A stretch of DNA of 64,000 nt from an uncultured Flavobacteriaceae bacterium (GTDB taxonomy: Bacteria; Bacteroidota; Bacteroidia; Flavobacteriales; Flavobacteriaceae). Shown piece after piece: positions 27,263-35,770 of this stretch (positions within the stretch are counted from its first letter, which is position 1; every line of letters begins with the position of its first letter). The position numbers and the translations under genes were made by a program. The DNA lies in assembly GCA_905182295.1 (NCBI GenBank), contig CAJJAZ010000005.1, positions 186,001-250,000 on the forward strand, written 5' to 3'. The notes under the pieces were generated by a model. The model saw only the letters and a program-made list of their open reading frames with translations, did no database searches and was not told the origin of the DNA.

Positions 27263-28081
27263 ATGAAAGTAAAAGAAATACCCCTATCCATCTACCAATC
27301 TTGTTATTTGGCCTTACAGCCAAAACGAAGCCTGGAGAATAAGGATAAAAAGTGTGTAGCTGTGGTGGTGTCTCTAACGACTATACCTTCTAGGGTACAC
27401 AGCATACATCTGGTGATCAGAAGCTTATTAAAACAAACAGTAAGACCTACTAAAATTGTACTTTGGGTGCATAAAGATTTAGAAAAAAAACTTCCGAAGA
27501 AGCTCAACAAACTTCGCTCTGCTATTTTTGAAATACGTCCTACAGAAGGACATTCCTCCCATAGAAAATTAATTCATTCTTTAAAGGCATTTCCAGATTT
27601 ACCAATTGTTACTTGTGACGACGACCTTTTGTACCCAAAAGATTGGTTGGAAAAATTATCGGTACATGCCCAAAAACATCCCCATAAAATCATTGCCAAT
27701 CAAACCCGTTATATTAGATACCAGGAGAATGGCGCTATAAAGCCATACAAGCAATGGACCTACCCTTCAACAGAAAAAGATCCAATGGCTATTATTGCCA
27801 TTGGTGCCGGGGGCGTTTGGTATCCCATTAATGCTTTAAATGAACAAGTAAACCATACAGAACTTTTTATGGAATTGGCCCCTAGAGCAGACGATCTTTG
27901 GTTTAAAGCCATGGCTATTTTAAACAACACCCCCACCATTACGCCAAAAAACAAAAGCCGTACACCCATTCCAATTATTGGTTCACAAAAAGTAGCCCTA
28001 AAAAAAACCAATATTGGTGCAGACAAAAATAGGGTACAATGGCAAGCGCTGGTGGATCATTTTAACTTTAAAACACACTAA
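27263..28081 (+). CDS. Glycosyltransferase-like protein
   Basis: 272 residues, no signal peptide. The N-terminal half has the pattern of a nucleotide-sugar-binding fold: VAVVVSLTTIPSRV, then LLKQTVRPTKIVLWV, and an acidic metal-like motif in IVTCDDDLLYPKDWLEKL (about residues 113-130). The second half has AIIAIGAGGVWYP and a conserved-looking ELAPRADDLWFKAMAI. This layout is known from a small family of bacterial glycosyltransferases near polysaccharide genes. Paired divergently with the GT2 gene and followed within 11 bp by tsaC. Donor and acceptor unknown. Confidence 0.72.
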   Translation: MKVKEIPLSIYQSCYLALQPKRSLENKDKKCVAVVVSLTTIPSRVHSIHLVIRSLLKQTVRPTKIVLWVHKDLEKKLPKKLNKLRSAIFEIRPTEGHSSHRKLIHSLKAFPDLPIVTCDDDLLYPKDWLEKLSVHAQKHPHKIIANQTRYIRYQENGAIKPYKQWTYPSTEKDPMAIIAIGAGGVWYPINALNEQVNHTELFMELAPRADDLWFKAMAILNNTPTITPKNKSRTPIPIIGSQKVALKKTNIGADKNRVQWQALVDHFNFKTH

Positions 28082-28092
28082 TCCCAAACTTT

Positions 28093-28659
28093 ATGAGTTT
28101 TCAAGAAGCTTTAAAAAAATCTGCCGAAATACTTAAAGAGGGCGGTATTATTTTATATCCTACAGACACCGTCTGGGGTATAGGCTGCGATGCTAAAAAT
28201 GAAGCAGCAGTGGAGAAAGTATTTGCACTCAAAAAAAGAGCCGACACCAAATCTATGTTGTGTTTGGTAGCTAATGTAGCCATGCTTGAAAGACACATAG
28301 CCCAAGTCCCGGAAGCTGCCTATGATATTATAGATTTGAGTGACAAGCCAACGACTATTATTTACGACGCACCCATAGGTATTTCTAAAAAGCTAATCGC
28401 ACCAGACAACAGTTTGGGCATCAGGGTCGCTAAGGACAAGTTTTGCAGTTATTTATCTCAAAATATAAAAGGTCCTTTGGTTTCTACATCGGCCAATTTG
28501 GCCGGACAACCTACCCCTAAAAATTTTCAAGAAATCAGTCAAGAGATTTTAAAAGGTGTAGACTATATAGTACCTTTGGAGCCTGAAATTCACAACAATA
28601 CTCCCTCTGCCATTATTAAGCTGTCTAACAGCGGTTTGGTCAAGGTGATTAGACCTTAA
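28093..28659 (+). CDS. tsaC: L-threonylcarbamoyladenylate synthase (YrdC/TsaC)
   Basis: Makes threonylcarbamoyl-AMP for the t6A37 modification of tRNAs. 188 residues, so the short TsaC form without the Sua5 C-terminal domain. Visible: [21 protein letters not shown] near the N-terminus, the basic stretch [13 protein letters not shown], and later [14 protein letters not shown] with the conserved Ser-Ala-Asn. Followed after two bases by the CCA-adding enzyme gene, another tRNA maturation gene. Confidence 0.95.
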   Translation: MSFQEALKKSAEILKEGGIILYPTDTVWGIGCDAKNEAAVEKVFALKKRADTKSMLCLVANVAMLERHIAQVPEAAYDIIDLSDKPTTIIYDAPIGISKKLIAPDNSLGIRVAKDKFCSYLSQNIKGPLVSTSANLAGQPTPKNFQEISQEILKGVDYIVPLEPEIHNNTPSAIIKLSNSGLVKVIRP

Positions 28660-28661
28660 AT

Positions 28662-30089
28662 ATGAGTCAAGAAAGGCATTTAGAAGCTTTAACGCATCCA
28701 ATTTTTAACACATTGTCTGATTGTGCAGAAGCGTTAGGGTGTGAAGCCTATGTGATTGGCGGTTTTGTCAGGGACTATTTGCTAGAAAGAGGGAGCCCTA
28801 AAGATATTGATGTAGTTGTTCTTGGAAGTGGAATTTCTTTGGCGAAAAAACTCTCTGAAGCATTACCCAATTCTCCCGAAGTCACCGTATTTAAGAATTA
28901 TGGGACCGCTATGCTTAAGTACCAAGACTTGGTACTTGAATTTGTTGGCGCAAGAAAAGAAAGCTATACCCACGACAGTAGAAATCCTGTAGTAGAAAAT
29001 GGCAGTCTAGAAGATGATCAAAACAGAAGAGATTTCACTATAAATGCCTTAGCCATTGGTCTTAATAAAGAAAATTATGGGGTTCTCGTGGACCCTTTCA
29101 ACGGCTTAGACGCACTTAAAAACAAACGTATTGTTACGCCTCTTTCGCCGGGAATCACTTTTAGTGATGACCCCCTTAGAATGCTTAGAGCCATCCGGTT
29201 TTCAAGCCAATTGAATTTCACTATTGACGCAGAAGCACTAGAGGCCATTACAGCTCAAAGGGATAGAATTTCAATTATTTCTAAAGAGAGAATTGTAGAT
29301 GAAATTAATAAAATGATGTCCAGTCCTATGCCTATACTAGGATTTGAACTCATGCATAAAACAGGTTTACTCCCTTTAATTTTACCTGAGCTCTCTGCTT
29401 TAGAAGGCATTGAAGAAGTAGAAGGCCAAAAGCATAAAGACAACTTCTGGCATACGCTGGAGGTGGTCGATAATATTTCAAAAAACACAGAAAATGTTTG
29501 GCTCAGATGGGCTGCCCTTTTACACGATATTGGAAAAGCACCCACAAAGAGATTCGACAAAAAAATTGGATGGACCTTTCATGGTCACGAATTTATAGGA
29601 TCAAAAATGGTCTATAAATTATTCAAACGCTTGCATATGCCTTTGAATGACAAAATGAAATACGTTCAGAAAATGGTACTCATGAGCTCCAGACCCATAG
29701 TTTTGGCAGAAGATTTTGTTACAGATGCAGCTGTGAGAAGGCTGGTCTTTGATGCAGGAGAACATGTAGAAGATCTCATGACCCTTTGTGAAGCAGATAT
29801 TACCACAAAGAATCCTTACAAAAAGAAAAAATATAAAAACAATTTCAAAATAGTCCGACAAAAAATTGAAGAGGTAGAAGCCAGAGACCACGTTCGTAAT
29901 TTTCAACCACCGGTGAGTGGTGAAGAAATTATGAATACTTTTGGCTTAGAACCATCCAAGGAGATTGGCATGATTAAAGAGGCTATAAAAGAAGCTATTT
30001 TAGAGGGAGAAATACCCAATGAATACGAAGCAGCTTATGCATTTATGCTGACCAAAGGAAAACTATTGGGACTCACAAAAACCACTTAA
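28662..30089 (+). CDS. cca: CCA tRNA nucleotidyltransferase with HD domain
   Basis: Adds or repairs the 3' CCA of tRNAs, or acts as a poly(A) polymerase of the same class II family. 475 residues. The head domain has [23 protein letters not shown] (nucleotide-binding GG and catalytic DxD), then [13 protein letters not shown] and [15 protein letters not shown]. An HD phosphohydrolase domain follows (HTLEVVDNI, then [15 protein letters not shown]). Sits between tsaC and ctaA with very short gaps, suggesting one transcript. Confidence 0.95.
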   Translation: MSQERHLEALTHPIFNTLSDCAEALGCEAYVIGGFVRDYLLERGSPKDIDVVVLGSGISLAKKLSEALPNSPEVTVFKNYGTAMLKYQDLVLEFVGARKESYTHDSRNPVVENGSLEDDQNRRDFTINALAIGLNKENYGVLVDPFNGLDALKNKRIVTPLSPGITFSDDPLRMLRAIRFSSQLNFTIDAEALEAITAQRDRISIISKERIVDEINKMMSSPMPILGFELMHKTGLLPLILPELSALEGIEEVEGQKHKDNFWHTLEVVDNISKNTENVWLRWAALLHDIGKAPTKRFDKKIGWTFHGHEFIGSKMVYKLFKRLHMPLNDKMKYVQKMVLMSSRPIVLAEDFVTDAAVRRLVFDAGEHVEDLMTLCEADITTKNPYKKKKYKNNFKIVRQKIEEVEARDHVRNFQPPVSGEEIMNTFGLEPSKEIGMIKEAIKEAILEGEIPNEYEAAYAFMLTKGKLLGLTKTT

Positions 30090-30095
30090 ACTAAC

Positions 30096-31127
30096 ATGAA
30101 AAAATCTTTTCACCGTTTTGCCAAATGGAGTTTAATCTTAGTGTACTTAGTCATAGTCGCTGGCGCTTTGGTTAGAATGACGGGAAGTGGTATGGGTTGT
30201 CCAGACTGGCCAAAGTGTTTCGGATATTACATCCCTCCTACTACTGCAGAAACCCTTCAATGGACGCCAGAACGAGATTTTGATAAAGGGCAAGTCATTA
30301 TATACAATGAGGGCCTTTTAGTGGCAAAAAAAGACTTTAAGACCGGTGCTTCCATAGATATAGAGGCTTGGGAACCATATACCAAACATGATTACGCTGT
30401 ATTTAATCCTTACCATACTTGGGTGGAGTTTCTAAATAGGCTTGTGGGTGCAATAGCTGGTTTAGCCACCCTAATATTGGCTTTTTTAAGCATCCGGTTT
30501 TGGAAAGAAAATAAAACAGTCCCCTTATTATCTTTTGCTGTAGTGTTAGGAATGGGATTTCAAGCATGGTTGGGTGCTACTGTTGTATATTCTGTGCTAG
30601 CCCCAGTTAAGATAACCACTCATATGCTTATGGCACTAGCCATAGTAGCTGCGCTGATTTTAATCATTCAAAAAGCCAATCCAAAGCCAATACAAACAAC
30701 ATTCCATCAAAAATTTCACAAGTCTATTGGTTTTTTACTTGTAGTATTTCTGTTCCAAATTATCTTTGGAACCCAGGTGAGAGAATTTGTAGACCATCAA
30801 TTAGATCTTGGTGTAAATAAAGACAATTGGCTTTTAAACCCTAGCACAATTTTTTATGTACACCGTTCTTTCTCTATCCTTCCACTGGGAATTGCAGCGT
30901 ATTTGTTTTTGGTCAATAAACGCAACGAACTCGGGTTCGCTTCAATAAAGTCTCTTTTAGCAGGAATGATTTTAGCCGCATTGAGTGGAATGGCTATGTA
31001 CTATATTGACTTTCCTCTTGGGACACAACCCATTCATTTAGTCATTGCGGCCATACTATTTGGTCAAATTTTCTATGTTTTTCTACAAAGTAGAAAAGCT
31101 AAAAACAATATTTCTAAGATAAAATAA
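30096..31127 (+). CDS. ctaA: Heme A synthase COX15/CtaA
   Basis: Oxidises the C8 methyl of heme O to give heme A for cytochrome oxidase. 343 residues with about eight membrane helices. The N-terminus is typical: GALVRMTGSGMGCPDWPKCFG, with two cysteines in the first periplasmic loop. Candidate heme-ligand histidines lie in NPYHTWVEFLNRLVGA, ITTHMLMA, YVHRSFSILP and PIHLVIAAI. The first loop has an insertion (residues about 48-100), usual in Bacteroidota. It implies aerobic respiration with an aa3-type oxidase. Confidence 0.95.
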   Translation: MKKSFHRFAKWSLILVYLVIVAGALVRMTGSGMGCPDWPKCFGYYIPPTTAETLQWTPERDFDKGQVIIYNEGLLVAKKDFKTGASIDIEAWEPYTKHDYAVFNPYHTWVEFLNRLVGAIAGLATLILAFLSIRFWKENKTVPLLSFAVVLGMGFQAWLGATVVYSVLAPVKITTHMLMALAIVAALILIIQKANPKPIQTTFHQKFHKSIGFLLVVFLFQIIFGTQVREFVDHQLDLGVNKDNWLLNPSTIFYVHRSFSILPLGIAAYLFLVNKRNELGFASIKSLLAGMILAALSGMAMYYIDFPLGTQPIHLVIAAILFGQIFYVFLQSRKAKNNISKIK

Positions 31128-31136
31128 CAATATAAT

Positions 31137-31670
31137 ATGGTGTATAAAATAAGAGTCATTTTAGACGCAAAAGAAGATATTTTCCGGGATTTAGCCATTG
31201 ACAAAAAAGCTACTTTGGAAGATTTACACAATACTATTAGCCAGTCTTTCGGTTTTGCAGGAAATGAAATGGCCAGTTTTTATACCTGTGATGAGGAGTG
31301 GAATCAAGATCAAGAAATAGCCCTATTTGACCTCAGTGATGTGTCAGATGCTAAACTAATGTCGAGTACTTTGTTAGAGGAAGTGATGGATGAGGTTTCA
31401 CCAAAACTAATTTATGTATATGACTTCTTTAATATGTGGACCTTTTTTGTTGAATTGGCAGACGTGACAGACAAAGAATCAGGGCAAACCCTTCCTGAGT
31501 TGCTTTTTAGTTTTGGAGAATTACCTGAAAATCCTCCTGAAAAGATCTTTGAGGCTAAAAAAGCAGACGCAATGGATTATGATGAAGAAGGATTTGACGA
31601 CGAATTTAATGATGGATACAGTGGTGGAGACGAATACGACCATTTAGATTTTGACGAAAACTGGAATTAA
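31137..31670 (+). CDS. Plasmid pRiA4b ORF-3-like (IS1096 passenger TnpR-like) protein
   Basis: 177 residues; the N-terminal part (VYKIRVILDAKEDIFRDLAI, then ATLEDLHNTISQSFGF) fits the pRiA4b ORF-3 family, named after a plasmid gene and also carried by some transposons. The C-terminal 30 residues are an acidic run of D, E, G and Y. No transposase, inverted repeat or other mobile trait is nearby, so here it is simply a chromosomal gene of unknown function, ten bases after ctaA. Confidence 0.8.
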   Translation: MVYKIRVILDAKEDIFRDLAIDKKATLEDLHNTISQSFGFAGNEMASFYTCDEEWNQDQEIALFDLSDVSDAKLMSSTLLEEVMDEVSPKLIYVYDFFNMWTFFVELADVTDKESGQTLPELLFSFGELPENPPEKIFEAKKADAMDYDEEGFDDEFNDGYSGGDEYDHLDFDENWN

Positions 31671-31771
31671 CCATCCAACTGACCTAATTTTTAATGAAAT
31701 AAGGTGTTTATTAAGACGGGGCACTGCCAAAAAATGGTTGGCCTACCAAATAAAAAGCATATTAAAAACCT

Positions 31772-32833
31772 ATGATCAACCTTTATAATACTCAAATTGA
31801 AAGCCTTTCCATCCATAAAGTAGGTAATAAAAACAAAGCAGAATCTTTGTTCATATCTAAAGCAGCACACCGATTAAACGATGAGACCACAGGACTGTTA
31901 AAAGAATATTTTTTTAAGCCTTTTAGAGAAAAGGAAGAGAGTTATTACAGGTTGTTTCATGAAGCAGATTTGAGTTTCAATCCACTTTATGAGGCGGCTT
32001 CTAAAATATTCAATGAACCACGTAGCATACATGAATTGTCTGGAAGTATAGCCAAGCACCTGTATGACCAATCCAACCACCCTCATATTAAAAGCGGAGA
32101 ATTGTACGTGACTTACCTCACTGGACTTCAATTAGACAATGTAAAAACAGATGCCATTGGAATATTTAAAAGTGAATTAAAGCAAGACTTTATTCAATTT
32201 GAAGAGCAAACAGACCATCTTGAAATTTTAGTACAACAAGGTATAAACATTCACAAACTAGACAAAGGCTGTCTCATTTTCAATACAGATTCAGAAGAAG
32301 GCTATAAAGTCCTTTCCGTAGATAGTAACAGATATGACACCAAATACTGGTTGGAGCAATTTCTTGGTGTTGCTGTATTAACAGATAATAATTTTTACAC
32401 CAAAAACTACCTTAAGTTTTGTCAGAATTTTGCCAAGGATGTAGTACTCCCAGCAGAAGACAAACAACAAGAGGTGCTTTTTATGAATAGGGCGGTCAAT
32501 CATTTTGCTAAAAACAATGCATTTGAAGAGACCAACTTCATGAATGAAGTGATAGACAACCCAGCACTCATCCCAGAATTTAAGCACTATAAGGTAGAAA
32601 AAGGACCCAAATACAGCATTGAAGATGTATCTAGTTTTGACATTGCTAACAAAGCGGTTTCACAAGCGCGAAAGAGCATTAAAAATGTGATTCAATTAGA
32701 TACCCATATTCAAATTAAACTAGACTTCATCAATCCTGAATCTGCAGAAAAATTTGTAGAAAAAGGGTGGGATGAGGAAAAAGGGATGTTCTACTACCTG
32801 GTTTATTTTAACAAGGAGCAAAAAGGATCTTAA
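31772..32833 (+). CDS. Nucleoid-associated protein NdpA/YejK family
   Basis: 353 residues of the 37-kDa nucleoid-associated protein family. The start IESLSIHKVGNKNKAESLFISKAAH and the GTLKEYF-like block (here TTGLLKEYFFKPF) match the family, followed by IHELSGSIAKHLYDQSNHPHIKSGELYVTY-type pattern split over residues 90-125. The C-terminal part is less conserved and basic/acidic mixed. Cytoplasmic. Ends 12 bp from the convergent kinase-like gene. Role in chromosome structure is inferred only from E. coli YejK. Confidence 0.88.
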   Translation: MINLYNTQIESLSIHKVGNKNKAESLFISKAAHRLNDETTGLLKEYFFKPFREKEESYYRLFHEADLSFNPLYEAASKIFNEPRSIHELSGSIAKHLYDQSNHPHIKSGELYVTYLTGLQLDNVKTDAIGIFKSELKQDFIQFEEQTDHLEILVQQGINIHKLDKGCLIFNTDSEEGYKVLSVDSNRYDTKYWLEQFLGVAVLTDNNFYTKNYLKFCQNFAKDVVLPAEDKQQEVLFMNRAVNHFAKNNAFEETNFMNEVIDNPALIPEFKHYKVEKGPKYSIEDVSSFDIANKAVSQARKSIKNVIQLDTHIQIKLDFINPESAEKFVEKGWDEEKGMFYYLVYFNKEQKGS

Positions 32834-32845
32834 AACATTATTCTT

Positions 32846-33925
32846 TTATAACTTAATACGTTGCTCTAAGATCTGTCGCATGCTTACATTTTCATAGTTT
32901 CGCTTCACAAAATGCAAGGCCAAGTCTAATACAGTACCCATATTAGGGGCGTCTTTAAACTCTATATCTTGGGTGAGCATAAAAATGGATTCTTTCAATA
33001 AACTTACATGCTCTGGAAGAGATATGGTGTCCTGTTTAGCAATATTGAGTAGATCTGTGATTCTATCTTCAAAACTCATAAACCTTTTGGCTACTATAGA
33101 GCGTTCTTCTAATTTATACTGATCGATAGAATTGGCTTGAAGTTTTTCCTTTACCAATGCAACCATTTTATTATTTTCTTTAAAAAATTGGGGTCTGTAT
33201 ATCTTAAAATTTCCTTCAAAAGATTGTTGGTCAAAATCTATAGCGCGTATTTTATAAACCACATGATCAAAATCATGGGTAGGGACTATCACATAGTTAT
33301 AAGACCTCATATCTCCAAGGAGTCTAATCATACATCGCTCATTAAATTTTACAAATTCTTTAGCCAATTGAGATTTTTCAGACTCCGTACAGTCGGGAAG
33401 CATTTCTTTAATAAATACATCTCCTGGAATACCAGCAATATGTTCTTCTATAAGTGTATCCTTATAAACTAGAAAATTCAGGTTATAGGGAGATAAAATG
33501 TGTTCTAGCTCTAATCCATATACCCTGGAAGCGTCTGTTTTTTTTACATAAAAATAAGTGAAGTTGTCGTTGAGAATATTCCTGACTTTAATTCTAAATG
33601 GCTTAGAATTACCAAAAGTACAATAGTCCACCGCGTCTACATTCAAGAAGGGAATAATGGTGTCTCCCCCATCTGAATGGAGTATGGAGTATACCTGTTT
33701 TAGACTTAAATCAATCTCTTCTCTATCGTATTCAGAATAAAAAACCCTCACCCACAGCGTGTCCTCATCATTGTTGTCGTAGACCACCACTGAACCTTGA
33801 AAACGAAGCAAATCCTCATAAAAAATTGGAATCCCAATATTTCTACTGTATTGCCTTAGGTAAGCATCTAATTGAGGAGAAACGGGAAAAGCAGGTTTCT
33901 TCTTAGACATCATCTTTTCTGACAT
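32846..33925 (-). CDS. Unrecognised conserved protein with kinase-like (APH/PKL) catalytic core
   Basis: 354-359 residues depending on the start: the ATGs at 33925, 33913 and 33910 are all possible, and the extra frame up to 34042 is rejected because it is non-conserved in character and overlaps the divergent ABC gene. From memory, close relatives occur widely in Flavobacteriaceae as hypothetical proteins. Numbering from 33910: Lys123/124 in YFYVKKTDASR, Glu155/156 before HIAGIPGDVF (hinge-like), LLGDMRSYNYVIV with Asp200 and Asn205, and IRAIDFDQQSF with Asp225. The D-x4-N spacing and the later DF-D motif match the catalytic loop and metal-binding motif of aminoglycoside phosphotransferase/protein-kinase-like folds. 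The C-terminal third is helical. Function unknown; kinase activity is my inference. Confidence 0.8.
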   Translation of the reverse strand: MSEKMMSKKKPAFPVSPQLDAYLRQYSRNIGIPIFYEDLLRFQGSVVVYDNNDEDTLWVRVFYSEYDREEIDLSLKQVYSILHSDGGDTIIPFLNVDAVDYCTFGNSKPFRIKVRNILNDNFTYFYVKKTDASRVYGLELEHILSPYNLNFLVYKDTLIEEHIAGIPGDVFIKEMLPDCTESEKSQLAKEFVKFNERCMIRLLGDMRSYNYVIVPTHDFDHVVYKIRAIDFDQQSFEGNFKIYRPQFFKENNKMVALVKEKLQANSIDQYKLEERSIVAKRFMSFEDRITDLLNIAKQDTISLPEHVSLLKESIFMLTQDIEFKDAPNMGTVLDLALHFVKRNYENVSMRQILEQRIKL

Positions 33926-34007
33926 GTAGTGGTTATTTAATTGTTCTTGTAACAAAATACGGATAAATTCGTCAAGTATAATAAGAACCCTGTAAATAAA
34001 AAAGCCC

Positions 34008-34901
34008 TTGGATACTATACTGACCGTTAACCAACTCACCAAATCCTATGGGAGTTTATTTGCTGTAAAAAAATTAAGCTTCTCCATAGAAAAGGGACAT
34101 GTATATGGGATTCTAGGACCCAATGGTAGTGGTAAATCAACCACTTTAGGCATGGTCTTAAATGTGGTTAATCCTACCCAAGGAAGCTTTACTTGGTTTG
34201 GGGGAAGCATAAGTACCCACCAGGTGTTAAAGAAAGTAGGTGCAATTATTGAAAGGCCCAATTTTTACCCATACATGACCGCTACTGAAAATTTAAACTT
34301 GGTTTGCAAAATTAAAGGGGTAGGCTCAGAAAATATTACAGAAAAATTGAATTTAGTGGGCTTATTAGATAGAAAGGACTCTAAATTTCAGACCTATTCT
34401 CTTGGCATGAAGCAACGATTGGCCATTGCGTCTGCCTTACTCAATAACCCGGAAATTCTAATATTAGATGAACCTACCAATGGCCTAGACCCTCAAGGGA
34501 TTCATCAAATCAGGGAAATCATTAAAAAAATTGCTTCACAGGGCACCACTATCTTATTGGCCTCTCACCTATTAGATGAAGTTGAAAAAGTATGCACCCA
34601 TGTAGTGGTACTTAGAAAAGGAGAAAAACTCTATGCGGGGCCTGTAGCTGAAATGCAGTCAAATCATGGTTTTGCTTTATTAAATTCAGCCAATACGAGT
34701 GCATTAAAAACCTATCTTGAAGCGAGTGAAGATTTTGAAAAAATTTCTTTAGAAAATGGTTTACTTAAAGCCTATTTAACGAAACCCATTGCCTCAGACG
34801 AATTAAACAAACGACTCATGGAAGACGGCTTCCTATTAAGTCATTTGGCCATTCAAAAAGACAGTTTAGAAGCCCAATTTTTAGCCCTCACCAACAACTA
34901 G
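34008..34901 (+). CDS. ABC transporter ATP-binding protein (ABC-2 type system)
   Basis: 297 residues; energises the permease encoded next (34906). Walker A GPNGSGKSTT, Q-loop region, signature YSLGMKQRLAIA, Walker B ILILDEPTNGLDP and the H-loop LLASHLLDEVEK are all present. The C-terminal extension has the usual fold of bacitracin/gliding-type ABC-2 ATPases. The start is TTG (34008), giving the expected N-terminus DTILTVNQLTKSYG; no ATG is available in frame nearby. Four bases separate it from the permease gene. Substrate unknown. Confidence 0.93.
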   Translation: MDTILTVNQLTKSYGSLFAVKKLSFSIEKGHVYGILGPNGSGKSTTLGMVLNVVNPTQGSFTWFGGSISTHQVLKKVGAIIERPNFYPYMTATENLNLVCKIKGVGSENITEKLNLVGLLDRKDSKFQTYSLGMKQRLAIASALLNNPEILILDEPTNGLDPQGIHQIREIIKKIASQGTTILLASHLLDEVEKVCTHVVVLRKGEKLYAGPVAEMQSNHGFALLNSANTSALKTYLEASEDFEKISLENGLLKAYLTKPIASDELNKRLMEDGFLLSHLAIQKDSLEAQFLALTNN

Positions 34902-34905
34902 CCCT

Positions 34906-35739
34906 ATGAAAAGATTATTACAAATTGAACTCATTAAACTTTGGAACAATAGGGCTAGTAAAATACTTATTTACGGCTATTTTATACTACTCACTGGTAT
35001 AGCACTTATTGCAGCTATTAAGTTTGATATTGGACCAATTAAATTTCATTTGGCAGAACAAGGTATTTTTAACTTCCCCTATATTTGGCACTTTAATACT
35101 TTTGTTGCCGCACTATTAAAAATATTTTTGGCCATTATTATTGTCTCCATGATGTCCAATGAATACACCTATAAGACCATAAAACAAAACCTTATAGACG
35201 GATTGTCTAAAAAGGAGTTTATAGCCTCGAAATTTTTGACTGTTGTCTTGTTTTCCATAGTTTCCACTGTATTTGTAGGTGTGATTTCTCTCATTCTAGG
35301 AAGTATTTACTCTGATTATACAGAATGGGGTATTGTATTTACAGACCTGAGATTTCTTGTGGCGTATTTCATTAAACTCGTCGGATTCTTTTCGTTCTGT
35401 CTTTTTATAGGCATACTGGTAAAACGCTCTGCATTTGCACTAGGATTTTTAATCCTTTGGCAAATGTTCGAAGGATTCACTAGAGGTATGATTCGTTGGA
35501 AATTATTCGATGGGGAAACCACAGACGCTATTATGGGTTTTTTTCCATTAAATGCCATGTTTAACGTTCTTAAAGAGCCCTTTTCTAGGTTGAGTGCAGT
35601 ACAATCGGTAGCGAACCAAATTGGAGAGGAAATTGCACTAGATTATGGTACTTCCCTATTAGACATGGTGATCGTTTTAGCTTGGTCAACTATTTTTATC
35701 TGGGGATCTTATCGCATTCTAAAGAAGAGAGATTTGTAG
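34906..35739 (+). CDS. ABC-2 type permease
   Basis: 277 residues with six predicted membrane helices. The N-terminus (MKRLLQIELIKLWNNRASKILIYGYFILL form) is typical of ABC-2 permeases, and the loop NEYTYKTIKQNLIDGLSKKEFIASKF is the conserved cytoplasmic coupling region. It forms one transporter with the ATPase just upstream; a gliding (GldA/GldF-like) or drug-export role cannot be decided. uvrB starts 31 bp downstream. Confidence 0.88.
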   Translation: MKRLLQIELIKLWNNRASKILIYGYFILLTGIALIAAIKFDIGPIKFHLAEQGIFNFPYIWHFNTFVAALLKIFLAIIIVSMMSNEYTYKTIKQNLIDGLSKKEFIASKFLTVVLFSIVSTVFVGVISLILGSIYSDYTEWGIVFTDLRFLVAYFIKLVGFFSFCLFIGILVKRSAFALGFLILWQMFEGFTRGMIRWKLFDGETTDAIMGFFPLNAMFNVLKEPFSRLSAVQSVANQIGEEIALDYGTSLLDMVIVLAWSTIFIWGSYRILKKRDL

Positions 35740-35770
35740 TATTTATAAGAGTGCTTTTGTACCTTTAGGC

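Noticed and set aside
31137-31670. Mobile element because of the IS1096/pRiA4b family name
   Set aside because: No transposase, terminal repeats or target duplication is visible nearby; the family is common as chromosomal genes in Bacteroidota.
33926-34042. N-terminal extension of the kinase-like protein up to 34042
   Set aside because: It overlaps the start of the divergent ABC ATPase gene, is hydrophobic and unlike the rest, and two or three family-like ATGs lie downstream at 33910-33925.
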